Shown here one piece after another: positions 33,401 through 42,472 of a stretch of DNA of 64,000 nt. The position numbers and the translations under genes are program-made. Position 1 is the stretch's first letter. Each line of letters opens with the position of its first letter. Source of the DNA: CAYRJD01 sp965212125 (lineage in GTDB: Bacteria; Actinomycetota; Acidimicrobiia; Acidimicrobiales; Poriferisodalaceae); NCBI GenBank assembly GCA_965212125.1, contig OZ243045.1, forward strand, positions 1,860,001 to 1,924,000, given 5' to 3'. The notes under the pieces are model-generated. The model searched no databases. It saw only the letters and a program-made list of their open reading frames with translations, and had not been told where the DNA came from.

Positions 33401-35409
33401 TCCAGCGGGGCAGTCGTCGCAGTCTCGGCAGCCGCCAGATCAGGCAGCGACTCAGGTGCCAGTTCAGCCGGCAGCTCCAGAGATAGCCCGGGCGGCAGAG
33501 CGACCGGCAAAGCGTCAACGGTTTCGCGCACGAAAGCCCCCACCGCTTTGCCCAACTCAAGCGGGCGCCCCGGACCGCCGCCGTGCCAGAACGGCATCTT
33601 CGCCGGCACTCCCGGAGCGGGCGTGACCAGCACGCGGTCGTGCGTTATTTCTTCAATCCGCCAACTGGAAGCGCCCAGCAAAAACGCCTCGCCAACCCGC
33701 GCCTCATAAACCATCTCCTCATCCAGCTCACCCACCCTTGACCCGCCGAGTGTGAATACCGAATACAAGCCACGGTCGGCGATGGTGCCGCCGTTGGTTA
33801 CGGCCAGTCGCCCGGCGCCTTGGCGGGGGCGCAGAGTTCCGGCCAGGCGATCCCAAACAATGCGCGGCCGCAGCTCTGCGAACTCTTGCGACGGATAAAG
33901 CCCGGACAGCAAATCCAACACCGACTCAAAAGCCGCCTGACTCAAGCGGCGATAGGGCGCCGCTCGCTGCAAGACAGCTAGCAGTTCTTCGGCGTTCCAG
34001 TCGTCGGTGGCAACCATCGCCACGATCTGCTGCGCCAACACATCCAGCGGCAACCGGGGGTAATGGGTCTGCTCGATCAGCCCGGCTCGCATGCGTTGAG
34101 CTATCGCCGCAGTTTCCACCAGGTCGCTGCGATGGCTGGGGAAAAGTTTGCCCACGCTGAGGTTGCCCACCTGGTGACCCGCCCGTCCGATTCGCTGCAT
34201 GCCCGAAGCGACCGAGTTCGGCGACTCAATCTGGATGACCAGGTCCACCGCGCCCATGTCAATGCCGAGCTCCAGCGATGAGGTGGAAACTATGGCGCGC
34301 AAAGTTCCCGACTTAAGAGCGCTCTCTATCTCCAATCGCTGCTCGCGACTGAGGGAGCCGTGATGGGCTCCCACCAGATCTGAATCGGGCTGGGCGGTGC
34401 CGTCGCTTTCGGACGCACGATTGATGCCGTGGGTGTGGAGCTCGTTTAGTCGGCTGGCGAGTCGCTCGGCTTGGCGGCGGTTGTTGACAAAAATGATGGT
34501 GCTGTGGTGCGACAGGATTAGCTCTAGTACCTGTTGGTGGACGGCTGGCCAGATGCTGTTTGAGTCTTCGCCGGCGAGGTTGCCCATGTCTTTGTCGGGG
34601 ACGATTACTTCAAGGTCGAGATGCTTGGAGTCGCCAACGTTGACGATCTTTACCGGCCGGGGTTGGGCGGGGTCTGGCGCGCCGGCAGCCGCGCCCCCGG
34701 CTGCACCGTCAGCACTGCCGCCCCAGCCGCCCAAAAACTCAGCGACCTCACTCAGCGGACGTTGCGTCGCCGACAAGGCGATGCGCTGCGGCTCCACTTG
34801 GGTGCGCAAGCACAACCGCTCCAGCGACACGGCTAGATGCGTGCCGCGCTTGGTCGCCGCCAGCGAATGAATCTCATCAACGATCACCCACCGCACGGCA
34901 CTAAGCGTCTTGCGCGCTTGGGAGGTGAGCATCAAATAGAGCGACTCGGGCGTGGTAATCAAAATGTCAGGCGGGGTCGTGACCAGCCGCCGCCGATCGT
35001 TGGGTGAGGTGTCGCCGGTGCGCACGCCAATGGTGGGCAGGTGCGCGTCAACGCCGATTTGCGCGGCAGCCTGAGCGATGCCCGCCAGCGGCTCCCGCAA
35101 GTTTTTGTCAATGTCGTGCGCCAGCGCTCGCAGCGGCGACAGATACAACACGCGGGTGCGGTGCTCTTTGGGCGGCACCGGCTCGGTCATCACCTTGCCG
35201 ATGCCCCAAAGAAACGCCGCCAGCGTTTTTCCCGAGCCGGTCGGGGCGCAGATCAGCGTGTGATCGCCAGCGGCTATGGCTGCCCAGCCGTCTGCTTGGG
35301 CGGCTGTGGGGCGGCTAAAAGTTTCGCCGAACCACTTGGCGACCGGCGGCGGAAAAGCTGCTAGCGCTGAATGTGATGCGCCGCTGGGCGGAGGGTTTTG
35401 TGTGGCTAT
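30457..35409 (-). CDS. lhr: Large ATP-dependent helicase Lhr
   Basis: Lhr is a superfamily 2 helicase of DNA repair, usually about 1,500 residues. Motifs present are DEIH (VIVDEIHSLA), SATQRP, SSLELGIDMG and QRIGRAGHQVG, followed by the long Lhr-specific region with winged-helix and beta-barrel domains. The Q motif (PTAAQ) and Walker A (APTGSGKT, 35224-35247) lie upstream of the first canonical start, a GTG at 35193. The frame is open to 35430 without any ATG, GTG or TTG. The true start is therefore unresolved. The coordinate given is the first codon region after the CDGSH stop. A conservative 1,578-residue frame ends at 35193 but would lack ATP binding. A Gly/Arg-rich repeat lies near 31220-31320. 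Confidence 0.88.
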   Translation of the reverse strand: MATQNPPPSGASHSALAAFPPPVAKWFGETFSRPTAAQADGWAAIAAGDHTLICAPTGSGKTLAAFLWGIGKVMTEPVPPKEHRTRVLYLSPLRALAHDIDKNLREPLAGIAQAAAQIGVDAHLPTIGVRTGDTSPNDRRRLVTTPPDILITTPESLYLMLTSQARKTLSAVRWVIVDEIHSLAATKRGTHLAVSLERLCLRTQVEPQRIALSATQRPLSEVAEFLGGWGGSADGAAGGAAAGAPDPAQPRPVKIVNVGDSKHLDLEVIVPDKDMGNLAGEDSNSIWPAVHQQVLELILSHHSTIIFVNNRRQAERLASRLNELHTHGINRASESDGTAQPDSDLVGAHHGSLSREQRLEIESALKSGTLRAIVSTSSLELGIDMGAVDLVIQIESPNSVASGMQRIGRAGHQVGNLSVGKLFPSHRSDLVETAAIAQRMRAGLIEQTHYPRLPLDVLAQQIVAMVATDDWNAEELLAVLQRAAPYRRLSQAAFESVLDLLSGLYPSQEFAELRPRIVWDRLAGTLRPRQGAGRLAVTNGGTIADRGLYSVFTLGGSRVGELDEEMVYEARVGEAFLLGASSWRIEEITHDRVLVTPAPGVPAKMPFWHGGGPGRPLELGKAVGAFVRETVDALPVALPPGLSLELPAELAPESLPDLAAAETATTAPLEQLLDRLQTDQRLNRCAAINLVLYLDAQRASTGAVPDDRTIVVERFRDELGDWRICVLTPFGSQVHAPWAIAIQSVLERGSSTDPANAADLAEATDPTRSVEILWNDDGIVLRLPDTEPSGPTAPSGPSSTEPEPTEPNPTDPVEIDPAALVSLDPDTITDTIVGYLPSTALFASRFREVAGRALLLPRRRPGERTPLWQQRQRASSLLEVAAKYPSFPMLLETTRECLQDVFDVPALVEVLRDISTATVRVVAVETHTPSPMAQGLVFDWTAAYLYNGDLPLAERRAAALSLNQKLLADLLGPEELRELLDPEVLANLEEDLRRVRAKDADQLHDELQRLGDLTAAEIVERARPSASADVTDQLADQPADQLHDWLAELLAARRICEIEIASEPRLITTEDAARYRGALGCDLPAGLPAALIAPTPDVSSTAHLAELVARFAATHGPFSAQAAADRFGATLGQVEQALAQLEISRRVLAGEFRPGGTQREWCDADVLRALRRRSLARLRNEIKPVPTATYGRFLPTWHGLDHPRAGEHALVDAINMLGGAALVASTLESEVLPARVRNYQPADLDALLSSGELIWVGAGALGARNGRIRLYWRNDFALLAPDPAVIASLAAGSDTSPTANPDASPAEASDIHDALRQVLLTRGSAFWPELLDAVLGTDELVLSCLWDLVWAGEVTNDTLLPLRAMLAGGGASKNSGRGGGQRGGRGGGQRGGSTNRQARQSQFRRGPSFAGQPAQRRSRLRLSRRDLTARATLPAKSTGRWSATAPLYLPRPPAEARAHHNSAALLDRHGVLTRSGVLAEQQPGGFASVYALMRALEERGDVRRGYFIDELGGAQFASTPAIELLRNSKKNPGAQSVLVLATTDPAQPYGAALRWPASAGRPTRGAGSLVVLADGVPLVQLDRGATGIQTFESSRDARWIEALQQRLRDGRLRSVELSKIDGQPAREHPLHDWLLENGFVSAYRGPTLQA

Positions 35410-35413
35410 TGGC

Positions 35414-35632
35414 TTAGCTGGAGGGCGGGTTCAGCGTCCCGTCAAAGGTGCCTTTGTGAGCTCCGTCGCACAGCGGCTTCGTTGAGGACTCACCGCAGCG
35501 GCACAGCGCCACGATTGAGTCGGCGTCGGCCTGCGACAAAACGTTGCCGTCTTGGTCGGAAATCACGCAGTTGCCTTTAACCAGCAGCGGCCCGTTGTCG
35601 GTTACTTTCACGGTTACGTCTGAGTCGTTCAT
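35414..35632 (-). CDS. CDGSH-type iron-sulfur protein
   Basis: A 72-residue protein ending in a CDGSH zinc-finger-like motif: CRCGESSTKPLCDGAHKG provides the three Cys and one His that bind a [2Fe-2S] cluster. The start ATG at 35632 (MNDSDVTVKV) is preferred; an upstream in-frame start would add a poorly conserved basic stretch. Its 3' end overlaps the open frame of lhr by about 14 bases. Its function in this lineage is unknown; redox sensing or cluster transfer is typical for the family. Confidence 0.85.
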   Translation of the reverse strand: MNDSDVTVKVTDNGPLLVKGNCVISDQDGNVLSQADADSIVALCRCGESSTKPLCDGAHKGTFDGTLNPPSS

Positions 35633-35746
35633 TTTGTGATCCCCGTTCGTTTTCGCCCGTGCCTGGTAGCGGCGCAGGCGGGTGTGTGAGCTAAGCGTAT
35701 GCGGTAGCCGGGCAGCGCCGCTAGCTGACACTTGCTCGCTAGCCCG

Positions 35747-38212
35747 TTAGCTGGCGCCGTCGGCTAACACCGCTTCGTGCAGCAAAGCCGGTGGCAGCGG
35801 CAAGGCGTGCACCACCGCCACTTGCTGAGTAGCGCGCGTAAGCGCCACATAGAGAGCGCCCAAGCCGCGGGGCTCTTCGGCCACGATGGCGGCCGGCTCC
35901 ACCACTAGCACCGCGTCGGTTTCCAGTCCCTTCACAAGTTCGACTGTCGCCAAGGTCACGGTTTGATGAAGAGCGCCGGTTGCGTTGCGGCTTGCTGCGG
36001 TGGCGCGCCCAAACTCCATGCCGGATTCAGCCATGGCGGCTTCAAGCGTAGCGATCAAAGACGGCGGCGAAACTGCCAGAACCGAATGCTGTTCGGCCAC
36101 TAGCTGCCTGATGGTTTGCACCGCGGCGGCTATGCAGTCATCGCTGGGCTGCGCGTCATCGAGTAGCGCTCCATCGCGCTGAGCGCTGATGAACATTGGC
36201 TCCGGACCACTAGTGCGAACCGGCACGGCCGGGCGAACATCCGGCTGGCTCGCTGCCAACACACGAATGGCGGGCGCCAGGCTCGGCTTAGCGATGCGAT
36301 AGCTGAGCGTTAGCTCGCGCCGCCGGCTCTCCACCTCGCGGGTTTTGCTCAGCGACCTGACTATCTCATCCCAATCCGCAATCGCACTTGGCGAAGTCGT
36401 CTGCGCAATGTCGCCCACGATCGTCATTGAGCCGTTGAGCGACCGCCGGGCAACCATCCGCAACGACATGGGGGAGTGATCTTGCGCTTCATCCAACACG
36501 ATGTGCCCGAAGGTGCGCACCGCCGGATCGGTTGAGCCACGCCGGCTGCGACTGCGACGCGGACCAAGCAGCTCATATGCCTCATCTAGCAGCGGCACGT
36601 CGGCATCGCTCCATTCGTAGGTCGCCTCATTGTCGCCGCGGGAACGATGCAGGGCAGCCTGCTCTTGCTCGCTCAATATCTCCTTGGCGCTGGCCGATAG
36701 CAGAGCCGGTGATCCGTACAGGTCTCGCAAAAACTGCGCCGGGCTGAGCGTTGGCCACATCCGCTCGATGGCTTCGATTACGTCGGGGTGTTCGCTCAAG
36801 CGCTCTCGTATGAGATCGACCGGGGCGGCTTCTTGCAGATGCGCTGGCAGCTTGGCTGCGCGTTTGGCCGCGCGCTCAGCAACGCCGGAGTTTTGGGTTG
36901 CGACGGGGTCCCTGCTTGCGTCATTCCCGTCCGCATCTTCGTCTGTTGCGGTTACTGCGAAATTTGGTTGTGAGGCGGCGAGCGTGGCAAAAACGGAGTT
37001 CTCCACAAATCGCGCGGCGGCGTTGTGGTGGCTGAATCGCTTGCGGGCTTCGGCGATGATCTGTTGAGACTGCTGCGCGGTGAGTGTTAGGTAGGCAGCC
37101 CTGAACGGCAGCCGCAGGCGAACTTTGAGCGAACGCTGCCGCAACGCAATCGCATTGGCGAGAACCTGCGACATTTTTTCGGAGCCCTTGACGGCGGCAG
37201 CGGCGGGTGTGTCGGGTTGGGTGACGTGAACATCGGGGAAGAGGTCGTTGAACAAATCCGCCAGCACGTATTGAAACGCACCAACCTCACCCAAGCTGGG
37301 AAGCACGCGCTCGATGTAGCGCAGAAACAGGCGGTTGGGACCGATCACCAGCAGCCCCTGGTCGGCCAGCGGGAAGCGGTTGGAATAAAGCAGGTAGGCG
37401 GCTCGGTGTAAGGCGACGACGGTTTTCCCGGTGCCGGGACCGCCTTGCACGATCAAGATCCCAGCCAGCGGCTCGCGTACGATTTCGTCTTGGTCGGACT
37501 GAATGGTGGCGACGACGTCGCGCATTTGTGGGCCGCGGCGCTCTTCTAGCGCGGCGTAAAGGGCTCCCCGGGCACGCAGTTTGAGCGGGTTTTGATGAGC
37601 GTCAGCAGTGTTGCCGCTTGTCGGCGTGTCGCCAGCGGACGGTGTGTCGCCGCCTGCCGGTGCGTCGCCCGTGGGTGCCGGTGCCGGGTCATCGCCAAAG
37701 AAGCGGTCAAAGTCAAATATCTCATCTTCAATATCCAGCAGCTCCGCGCCACGAGTGGTGAAGTGCCGGCGCCGCAACAAGCCCATCGGCTCTGTCGTGC
37801 TGGCACGAAAGAAAGGCTCGGCAATGCGGGCGCGCCAATCAACTATCACTGGCTCTTGTTGCTCATCGGCCACCGCAATGCGGCCGATGTAAAACGTGTT
37901 GCTCGGCTCCGCCTCGCTGTCGCCGTTCTGATTCTGCCCGGCTTCGGCGTCGGTGGCTTCGGTGGCGTCGGCATTGTGATCGTTGTGGTCGATGCGGCCG
38001 AACACCAGAGACGACGGCCCAAGTTCAAGCTGCGCCAGCCGGTTAGCGACCTGTTCTTCAATCACATCGCGCTCATACAGAGCTTGGCGGGTTCCGCCGC
38101 GCCCGACCTCAACCATGGAACGCAGCCGGGTGGCTCGCAGGCGAGCTTTTTCTAGTAGTGCGTGCGCACGCGTGATGTAGGCCTGTTCGGCTTCTATCTC
38201 AAGATTGCGCAT
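35747..38212 (-). CDS. HelD/HelR-like RNA polymerase-recycling ATPase (UvrD-like helicase fold)
   Basis: An 821-residue superfamily 1 ATPase. The N-terminal coiled coil, YIGRIAVADEQQEPVIVDWRA, EPFFRASTTEPMGLLRRRHF, Walker A GGPGTGKT near residues 257-264 and VLDEAQDHSPM are the pattern of HelD proteins, which remove stalled RNA polymerase from DNA. In mycobacteria and Streptomyces the relative HelR also protects polymerase from rifampicin. That activity here is inference. A Thr/Gly/Asp-rich repeat (GDTPSAGDTPTSGNT) lies near residues 185-205. Confidence 0.87.
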   Translation of the reverse strand: MRNLEIEAEQAYITRAHALLEKARLRATRLRSMVEVGRGGTRQALYERDVIEEQVANRLAQLELGPSSLVFGRIDHNDHNADATEATDAEAGQNQNGDSEAEPSNTFYIGRIAVADEQQEPVIVDWRARIAEPFFRASTTEPMGLLRRRHFTTRGAELLDIEDEIFDFDRFFGDDPAPAPTGDAPAGGDTPSAGDTPTSGNTADAHQNPLKLRARGALYAALEERRGPQMRDVVATIQSDQDEIVREPLAGILIVQGGPGTGKTVVALHRAAYLLYSNRFPLADQGLLVIGPNRLFLRYIERVLPSLGEVGAFQYVLADLFNDLFPDVHVTQPDTPAAAAVKGSEKMSQVLANAIALRQRSLKVRLRLPFRAAYLTLTAQQSQQIIAEARKRFSHHNAAARFVENSVFATLAASQPNFAVTATDEDADGNDASRDPVATQNSGVAERAAKRAAKLPAHLQEAAPVDLIRERLSEHPDVIEAIERMWPTLSPAQFLRDLYGSPALLSASAKEILSEQEQAALHRSRGDNEATYEWSDADVPLLDEAYELLGPRRSRSRRGSTDPAVRTFGHIVLDEAQDHSPMSLRMVARRSLNGSMTIVGDIAQTTSPSAIADWDEIVRSLSKTREVESRRRELTLSYRIAKPSLAPAIRVLAASQPDVRPAVPVRTSGPEPMFISAQRDGALLDDAQPSDDCIAAAVQTIRQLVAEQHSVLAVSPPSLIATLEAAMAESGMEFGRATAASRNATGALHQTVTLATVELVKGLETDAVLVVEPAAIVAEEPRGLGALYVALTRATQQVAVVHALPLPPALLHEAVLADGAS

Positions 38213-38237
38213 CTGTTAGTGAAGTGCTTTTTAGACC

Positions 38238-39137
38238 TCAGCTGGCAACTAGTTGCACCAGCAGATCCCTGGTGGCGGAACGCTCATCGGAGGTACCGAA
38301 CGCGCTGGCGCCAAAGCAGGTAACACCGCAATCGGCGAGCGATTTGATTTGTTCCCCGACCTTGTCGGGCGTGCCGATTATTGCGAGGTCTTCCGGACCC
38401 GCCAGCCCTTCGCGGTCGATCATTGCGCGATACGAAGGCAGGGTTCCGTAGATGGCGTATTCGCTGGCGGCTCGCTCGCGCGCAGCGTCAACGTTGTCGG
38501 TCACGCAAACGGGAAATGCCGCCACGATCTGCGGTGCCGGCCGGCCGGCTTCCTGCGCGGCATCGGAGATGGTGGGCACGGTCAGCTCGGCCAGAGTCTT
38601 GGGGCCGGTCATCCAGGTGATGGTGCCGTCGGCCAGGCGACCGGTGACACGCAACATCTGCGGACCGAGGGCGGCGACCAGCACGGCCGGCGCCTCAACC
38701 TTCGGCGGAGTTATCTCGCCGCGGCCGGTAAGCATCTCCCCGGAATGGCTCACCTGGTAATCGGTCAGCAGCGGCATCAAGATGCTGAGGTAGTCACGCA
38801 GATGGGCGACCGGTCGCTCAAACGGCATCCCCCACATGCCCTCAACCACGGGCTTGTGCGAAAGCCCGATGCCGAGATCCAGGCGGTTGCCGATGACGGA
38901 CTGAACCGTCAGCGCCTGCTGGGCGAGCATCATCGGGTGGCGTGGGTAGGTGGGGATGACTGCGGTGCCGACGCGGATGTCCGGCACGTCTTGGGCGGCC
39001 ACGGCGAATGCGGTTAGCGCGTCCAAGCCGAAGATTTGCGGTATCCAATAGCGGGTGAAGCCCTGCTCGGCGGCAGTCTGAAGACTGGCCTTTAGTTGCT
39101 TGACATCTGGGTCGAAAGAGAAGACTGAAATTTCCAT
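38238..39137 (-). CDS. LLM-class (luciferase-like) flavin/F420-dependent oxidoreductase
   Basis: A 299-residue luciferase-like monooxygenase fold protein, probably using F420 as in other actinobacterial members. IRVGTAVIPTYPRHPMMLAQQALT and RLDLGIGLSHKPVVEGMWG near residues 54-104 are the family core. Substrate unknown. The next upstream gene is another LLM protein, only 59 bases away and in the same direction, so they may be co-transcribed. Confidence 0.88.
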   Translation of the reverse strand: MEISVFSFDPDVKQLKASLQTAAEQGFTRYWIPQIFGLDALTAFAVAAQDVPDIRVGTAVIPTYPRHPMMLAQQALTVQSVIGNRLDLGIGLSHKPVVEGMWGMPFERPVAHLRDYLSILMPLLTDYQVSHSGEMLTGRGEITPPKVEAPAVLVAALGPQMLRVTGRLADGTITWMTGPKTLAELTVPTISDAAQEAGRPAPQIVAAFPVCVTDNVDAARERAASEYAIYGTLPSYRAMIDREGLAGPEDLAIIGTPDKVGEQIKSLADCGVTCFGASAFGTSDERSATRDLLVQLVAS

Positions 39138-39196
39138 AGTTGCTAAACGCTATTGGTCTTTGGCGCTGAGCGCTAGCTGTGTTAATTATCTGGCGG

Positions 39197-40180
39197 CTAA
39201 TTAAACGCGTCGAAAACTTCTGCCAGTGCCTTTAGCTGCCCACCGCTGGTGCTTGACGGCACGACGATCGGCGTGCTGCAGCCTTGGTCAAACCATTCTT
39301 CAATGCCGTCGCGCACTTGCGTGGCCGAGCCGTAGAGCGTGACGTTTGACAGCCAACGGTCAGACATCGCAGTCATGATTGCCGCGTCGTCACCCGCGAC
39401 AATGGCGGCCTCGACGGCGTCCATTTCCTCGCCGAATCCCGCCTGGCGCCAGTAGTTGCGATAGTTGGGCAGCGCCACATAGCCCCGCAGGGTTTTGCGG
39501 TTGCGTGCTGCGCCGGCGGCTAGGTCGTCGTCAATGACGGTCGGGATCATGTTGCCGATGAAAAAGTCACCGCTGCTGCCGCTGGCTTGGCCAGGTTCGC
39601 CGCCGGCCTGTTTGATTACGTCAACGGAGTTGTTGAAGTCGCTGCGGCTGGCGTTAGCCCACACGGCTCCGTCGGCAATCTCAACTGCCAGCTGAGTCAT
39701 CTTGTTGCGCAGCGCCGCCAACACGATCGGCGGCAGCTCGCCGTGCGCCCTTTCGGTAGCGCGCATGGCCGTCACGTAATCACGAGTGTCACCCAGCGGT
39801 TTGCCGGGGGCAAGGCCGAGCCGCTCATGGACGAGTCCGTGCGTTACGCCGATGCCCAGGCGAAATCTACCGCCAGAGATTTCGTGAATGAACGCGGCGG
39901 TGGCTGCGAGGTCGGTCGGATTGCGGAAATAGATCGGCTGAACAGAAGTGCCGAAGGTGATTTCGTTGGTGGCTTCGGCGATCGATTGACACAGCGCTAT
40001 CGGATCTCCCAACGAGGGGCAATAGATGCCTGAGAAACCGCGGCGCTCTATCTCAGCGGCCAGCTCAATGGTCTCGCGCCGGCGACCCGCCACTGCCGCC
40101 AGCGAGATGGCAGGTAGCGGGCTGGAGCTTTGCGAGGTTGTTTTGGGCGATGTTGCGTTCGGTGATTCTGTTTCAGACAT
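39197..40180 (-). CDS. LLM-class flavin/F420-dependent oxidoreductase
   Basis: A 327-residue luciferase-like protein with ITFGTSVQPIYFRNPTDLAATAAFI and RFRLGIGVTHGLVHERLG in the core. The Thr/Ser/Pro-rich first 25 residues are not part of the domain. It lies between another LLM gene and an MFS permease gene, all on the minus strand, which suggests a small catabolic or detoxification operon. Substrate unknown. Confidence 0.87.
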   Translation of the reverse strand: MSETESPNATSPKTTSQSSSPLPAISLAAVAGRRRETIELAAEIERRGFSGIYCPSLGDPIALCQSIAEATNEITFGTSVQPIYFRNPTDLAATAAFIHEISGGRFRLGIGVTHGLVHERLGLAPGKPLGDTRDYVTAMRATERAHGELPPIVLAALRNKMTQLAVEIADGAVWANASRSDFNNSVDVIKQAGGEPGQASGSSGDFFIGNMIPTVIDDDLAAGAARNRKTLRGYVALPNYRNYWRQAGFGEEMDAVEAAIVAGDDAAIMTAMSDRWLSNVTLYGSATQVRDGIEEWFDQGCSTPIVVPSSTSGGQLKALAEVFDAFN

Positions 40181-40213
40181 GGCGGAATTGTCGCACCTCA
40201 GTCGCTGGCGCGC

Positions 40214-41359
40214 TCAATTTGAACGATCCGCAGTTTGCGGGATGCTCAAAAGAATCAGTAGTGCAGCCAGCGTTGTGCCGATCGTCAGCGCGATGGTGGG
40301 AGTGAATCCCGCCCGGTCAATAATGAATCCGCCCGCCGCCGGGCCGACCAGCGCTCCCACGCCCAGCCCGGTGTAGTAGATGCCGATAACGCCGCCCAGG
40401 TTTTCAACTCCGAGCCATTGCGCTAGCACCGCAGGCGTGGATGTAACCCAGATCGCCCAGCCGAATCCGTGCAGCAGGGCGCTGGCGATTAGCACGGCGT
40501 AGCTGCCGCCAGCCACCAGCCACACCACCAAGCTGACCAGCATCGTCAGATAGCTGATACGGCACAGACTTAGCGACCGCATTCCGCGGCTGAGCGCTCC
40601 GTATGCCAGGCGCCCTATCACGCTGGCGGCACCGGAGATGCCAACCAGCAAGGCGGCCGGACCGGATTCAATGCCGCGGTCTATTGCGTAGTCGTTGTAA
40701 AACACCAGCGGTGCGTAAAAGCCCGGCCCCAGCACGAGCACCGCTAGGTAAAACCGCCGAAAGTGTGCGTTGCGAACGAGCGTTCGAAGCGGGATTAGAG
40801 CGAGCGTGTCGGCGCTGTCGGCTGTGATGCGATCGCTGACTAATGCCGCCCAGCCGACTGCTGGCAATGCAATCGCTGCCAGGCAAACGAAAGCCGTGCG
40901 CCAACTGAAGGCGCTGATGAGTGCCTGCGATACGACCGGTGAGATCAGCGTGCCGGTGCCAACTCCGGCCAGCAACACGCCCAGAGCGGTGGCACGATGG
41001 CGGGTGAAAGTGCGGCCGACCAACCCAATCAAAGTGGGATAGCAAAAGCCGGTCGCCAGCCCCACCAACACGCCGAAGCTCAAAAACACGTGCCACAGTT
41101 GCGTTGCGGCGGCGGTGAGCAACAAGCCGGCAGTCAGCAGAACGGCGCTGAGCGCAACCACCGGGCGAGAGCCGTGGCGATCTCCGTATCGTCCGCCGAT
41201 TGCGCCGCCGACGTAGTAGAGACAAACGGCCGCGGAGAACAGGCTGGCCACAGGACCGGTGTTGGAGTCAAACTCATTGACGAGCGGGGTCAAAAACACC
41301 CCGAACGAAAACAGGGTGCCGAACGTAACGAAGTTGGCGGCAAACGCCGCAGCCGGCAC
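40214..41359 (-). CDS. Major facilitator superfamily transporter
   Basis: A 381-residue permease with about 12 hydrophobic helices. GGRYGDRHGSRPVV near residue 56 is the MFS loop 2-3 signature, and RLAYGALSRGMRS is its counterpart in the second half. The fold resembles monocarboxylate/oxalate-formate type members, but the substrate is not clear. The GTG start at 41359 follows an Arg/Ser-rich open stretch without another start codon. Confidence 0.87.
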   Translation of the reverse strand: MPAAAFAANFVTFGTLFSFGVFLTPLVNEFDSNTGPVASLFSAAVCLYYVGGAIGGRYGDRHGSRPVVALSAVLLTAGLLLTAAATQLWHVFLSFGVLVGLATGFCYPTLIGLVGRTFTRHRATALGVLLAGVGTGTLISPVVSQALISAFSWRTAFVCLAAIALPAVGWAALVSDRITADSADTLALIPLRTLVRNAHFRRFYLAVLVLGPGFYAPLVFYNDYAIDRGIESGPAALLVGISGAASVIGRLAYGALSRGMRSLSLCRISYLTMLVSLVVWLVAGGSYAVLIASALLHGFGWAIWVTSTPAVLAQWLGVENLGGVIGIYYTGLGVGALVGPAAGGFIIDRAGFTPTIALTIGTTLAALLILLSIPQTADRSN

Positions 41360-41451
41360 TTGCCAGCGGCGGCTACGGCTGACACGGCGGCTGCTGCGGC
41401 TACGGCTCCGAATACGGCGATTCCTAATTCTCAGTACCCTCTTTGGCGCAC

Positions 41452-41527
41452 GGGGCTGTAGCTCAATTGGTAGAGCGCCTGCTTTGCAAGCAGGAGGTCG
41501 TCGGTTCGATTCCGATCAGCTCCACCA
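41452..41527 (+). tRNA. tRNA-Ala (TGC)
   Basis: Acceptor GGGGCTG pairs with CAGCTCC (one G-T pair), the D-arm contains AGCTCAATTGGTAGAGC, the anticodon arm CCTGCTTTGCAAGCAGG gives TGC, and the T-arm has GGTTCGATTCC. CCA is encoded at 41525-41527. Confidence 0.97.
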
Positions 41528-41534
41528 AGTCTGA

Positions 41535-42464
41535 CTACAGCATCTCAAGAAAGTCTGACTCATCAATTATTTCCAAGTCTGCGCCCGTTTCGGCTAGCGA
41601 CTTGGCTTTGCGGAACTTGCTAGACATACCGTCTGGTCCGACAACTCGCAGATTGGTTTGACCCACCACCAGAAAATCAAGCAACTTGCTGACACCTGCC
41701 GCAATGACAGCGCCAACATTGACCGCTTTTTGTTCCGCTTCTCTTCGCGTCATTGAGTCGAGCTTCCCAGTGAAGATGATCCTGCATCCGTACAAAGCGT
41801 GCTCTTCATCAACTTCGCCTTCGGGTGTAAGCGCCGCTGGTCTTGGCCTTGGCCGATAAGACCTTGGCTGGGCAAAAGAGAACCCCCTGTAGCCGCCCCG
41901 ATCCATCTCTCCAATCCGGCAACCAATTTTCGCCGCCATGTCGTCAATGCTGTGGCAAGCGTGATGTGCCAATAGTTGGAGGGTTATTTCGGCCGCTGCG
42001 TTGGCATCGGACAACGGATCGTGGTGCTCCAGCGGTATTCCCAAATCGTCGGCCAGGACGCTGAGCTTGTAAGACCAACGCTCGGGCCATGTTCTTTTGG
42101 CGATCCGAAAGCTGCAAGCGAATCTGGCAGGAGGTGGCGTGTAGCTGGTGGCTTCGGCTGAGTGGCGCAGCACCGAGATGTCAAAGGCCGCATTGTGCGC
42201 TACGAGCAAACGGTCTCCGACCAGCTCAGAGACCAGCGGCCAGACGTCATCAAAGCGAGCAGCGTCTTGGGTTTGATCTGGCTTGATGTTGTGAATGGAA
42301 ATGTTGAACCGGTCGTAGCGATTTCCGGGCGGCTGGATCAGCCACTCTCCTTGTTTGACGACCCGCCCATCGTCAACCACGACAGCGCCAACCGCACAAG
42401 CGGAATCGCGCGACCCAGTGGCGGTCTCAAAGTCAATGGCGGCGAACGTGCTCATGGGTTTCAT
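41535..42464 (-). CDS. DnaQ-like 3'-5' exonuclease with BRCT domain
   Basis: Residues 5-175 form a DEDD exonuclease domain: AAIDFETAT (Exo I), LLVAHNAAFDISVL (Exo II) and HHDPLSDANAAAEI (Exo III). Residues 225-309 form a BRCT domain (YGCRIIFTGKLDSMTRREAEQ). This is the layout of DNA polymerase III epsilon-like repair exonucleases of actinobacteria. MSTFAA three codons in is an alternative start. It lies tail to tail with tRNA-Ala. Confidence 0.87.
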   Translation of the reverse strand: MKPMSTFAAIDFETATGSRDSACAVGAVVVDDGRVVKQGEWLIQPPGNRYDRFNISIHNIKPDQTQDAARFDDVWPLVSELVGDRLLVAHNAAFDISVLRHSAEATSYTPPPARFACSFRIAKRTWPERWSYKLSVLADDLGIPLEHHDPLSDANAAAEITLQLLAHHACHSIDDMAAKIGCRIGEMDRGGYRGFSFAQPRSYRPRPRPAALTPEGEVDEEHALYGCRIIFTGKLDSMTRREAEQKAVNVGAVIAAGVSKLLDFLVVGQTNLRVVGPDGMSSKFRKAKSLAETGADLEIIDESDFLEML

Positions 42465-42472
42465 AAGTGCAG

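Noticed and set aside
40770..41042. Open frame on the plus strand opposite the MFS permease
   Set aside because: No domain, and the permease on the minus strand is clear.
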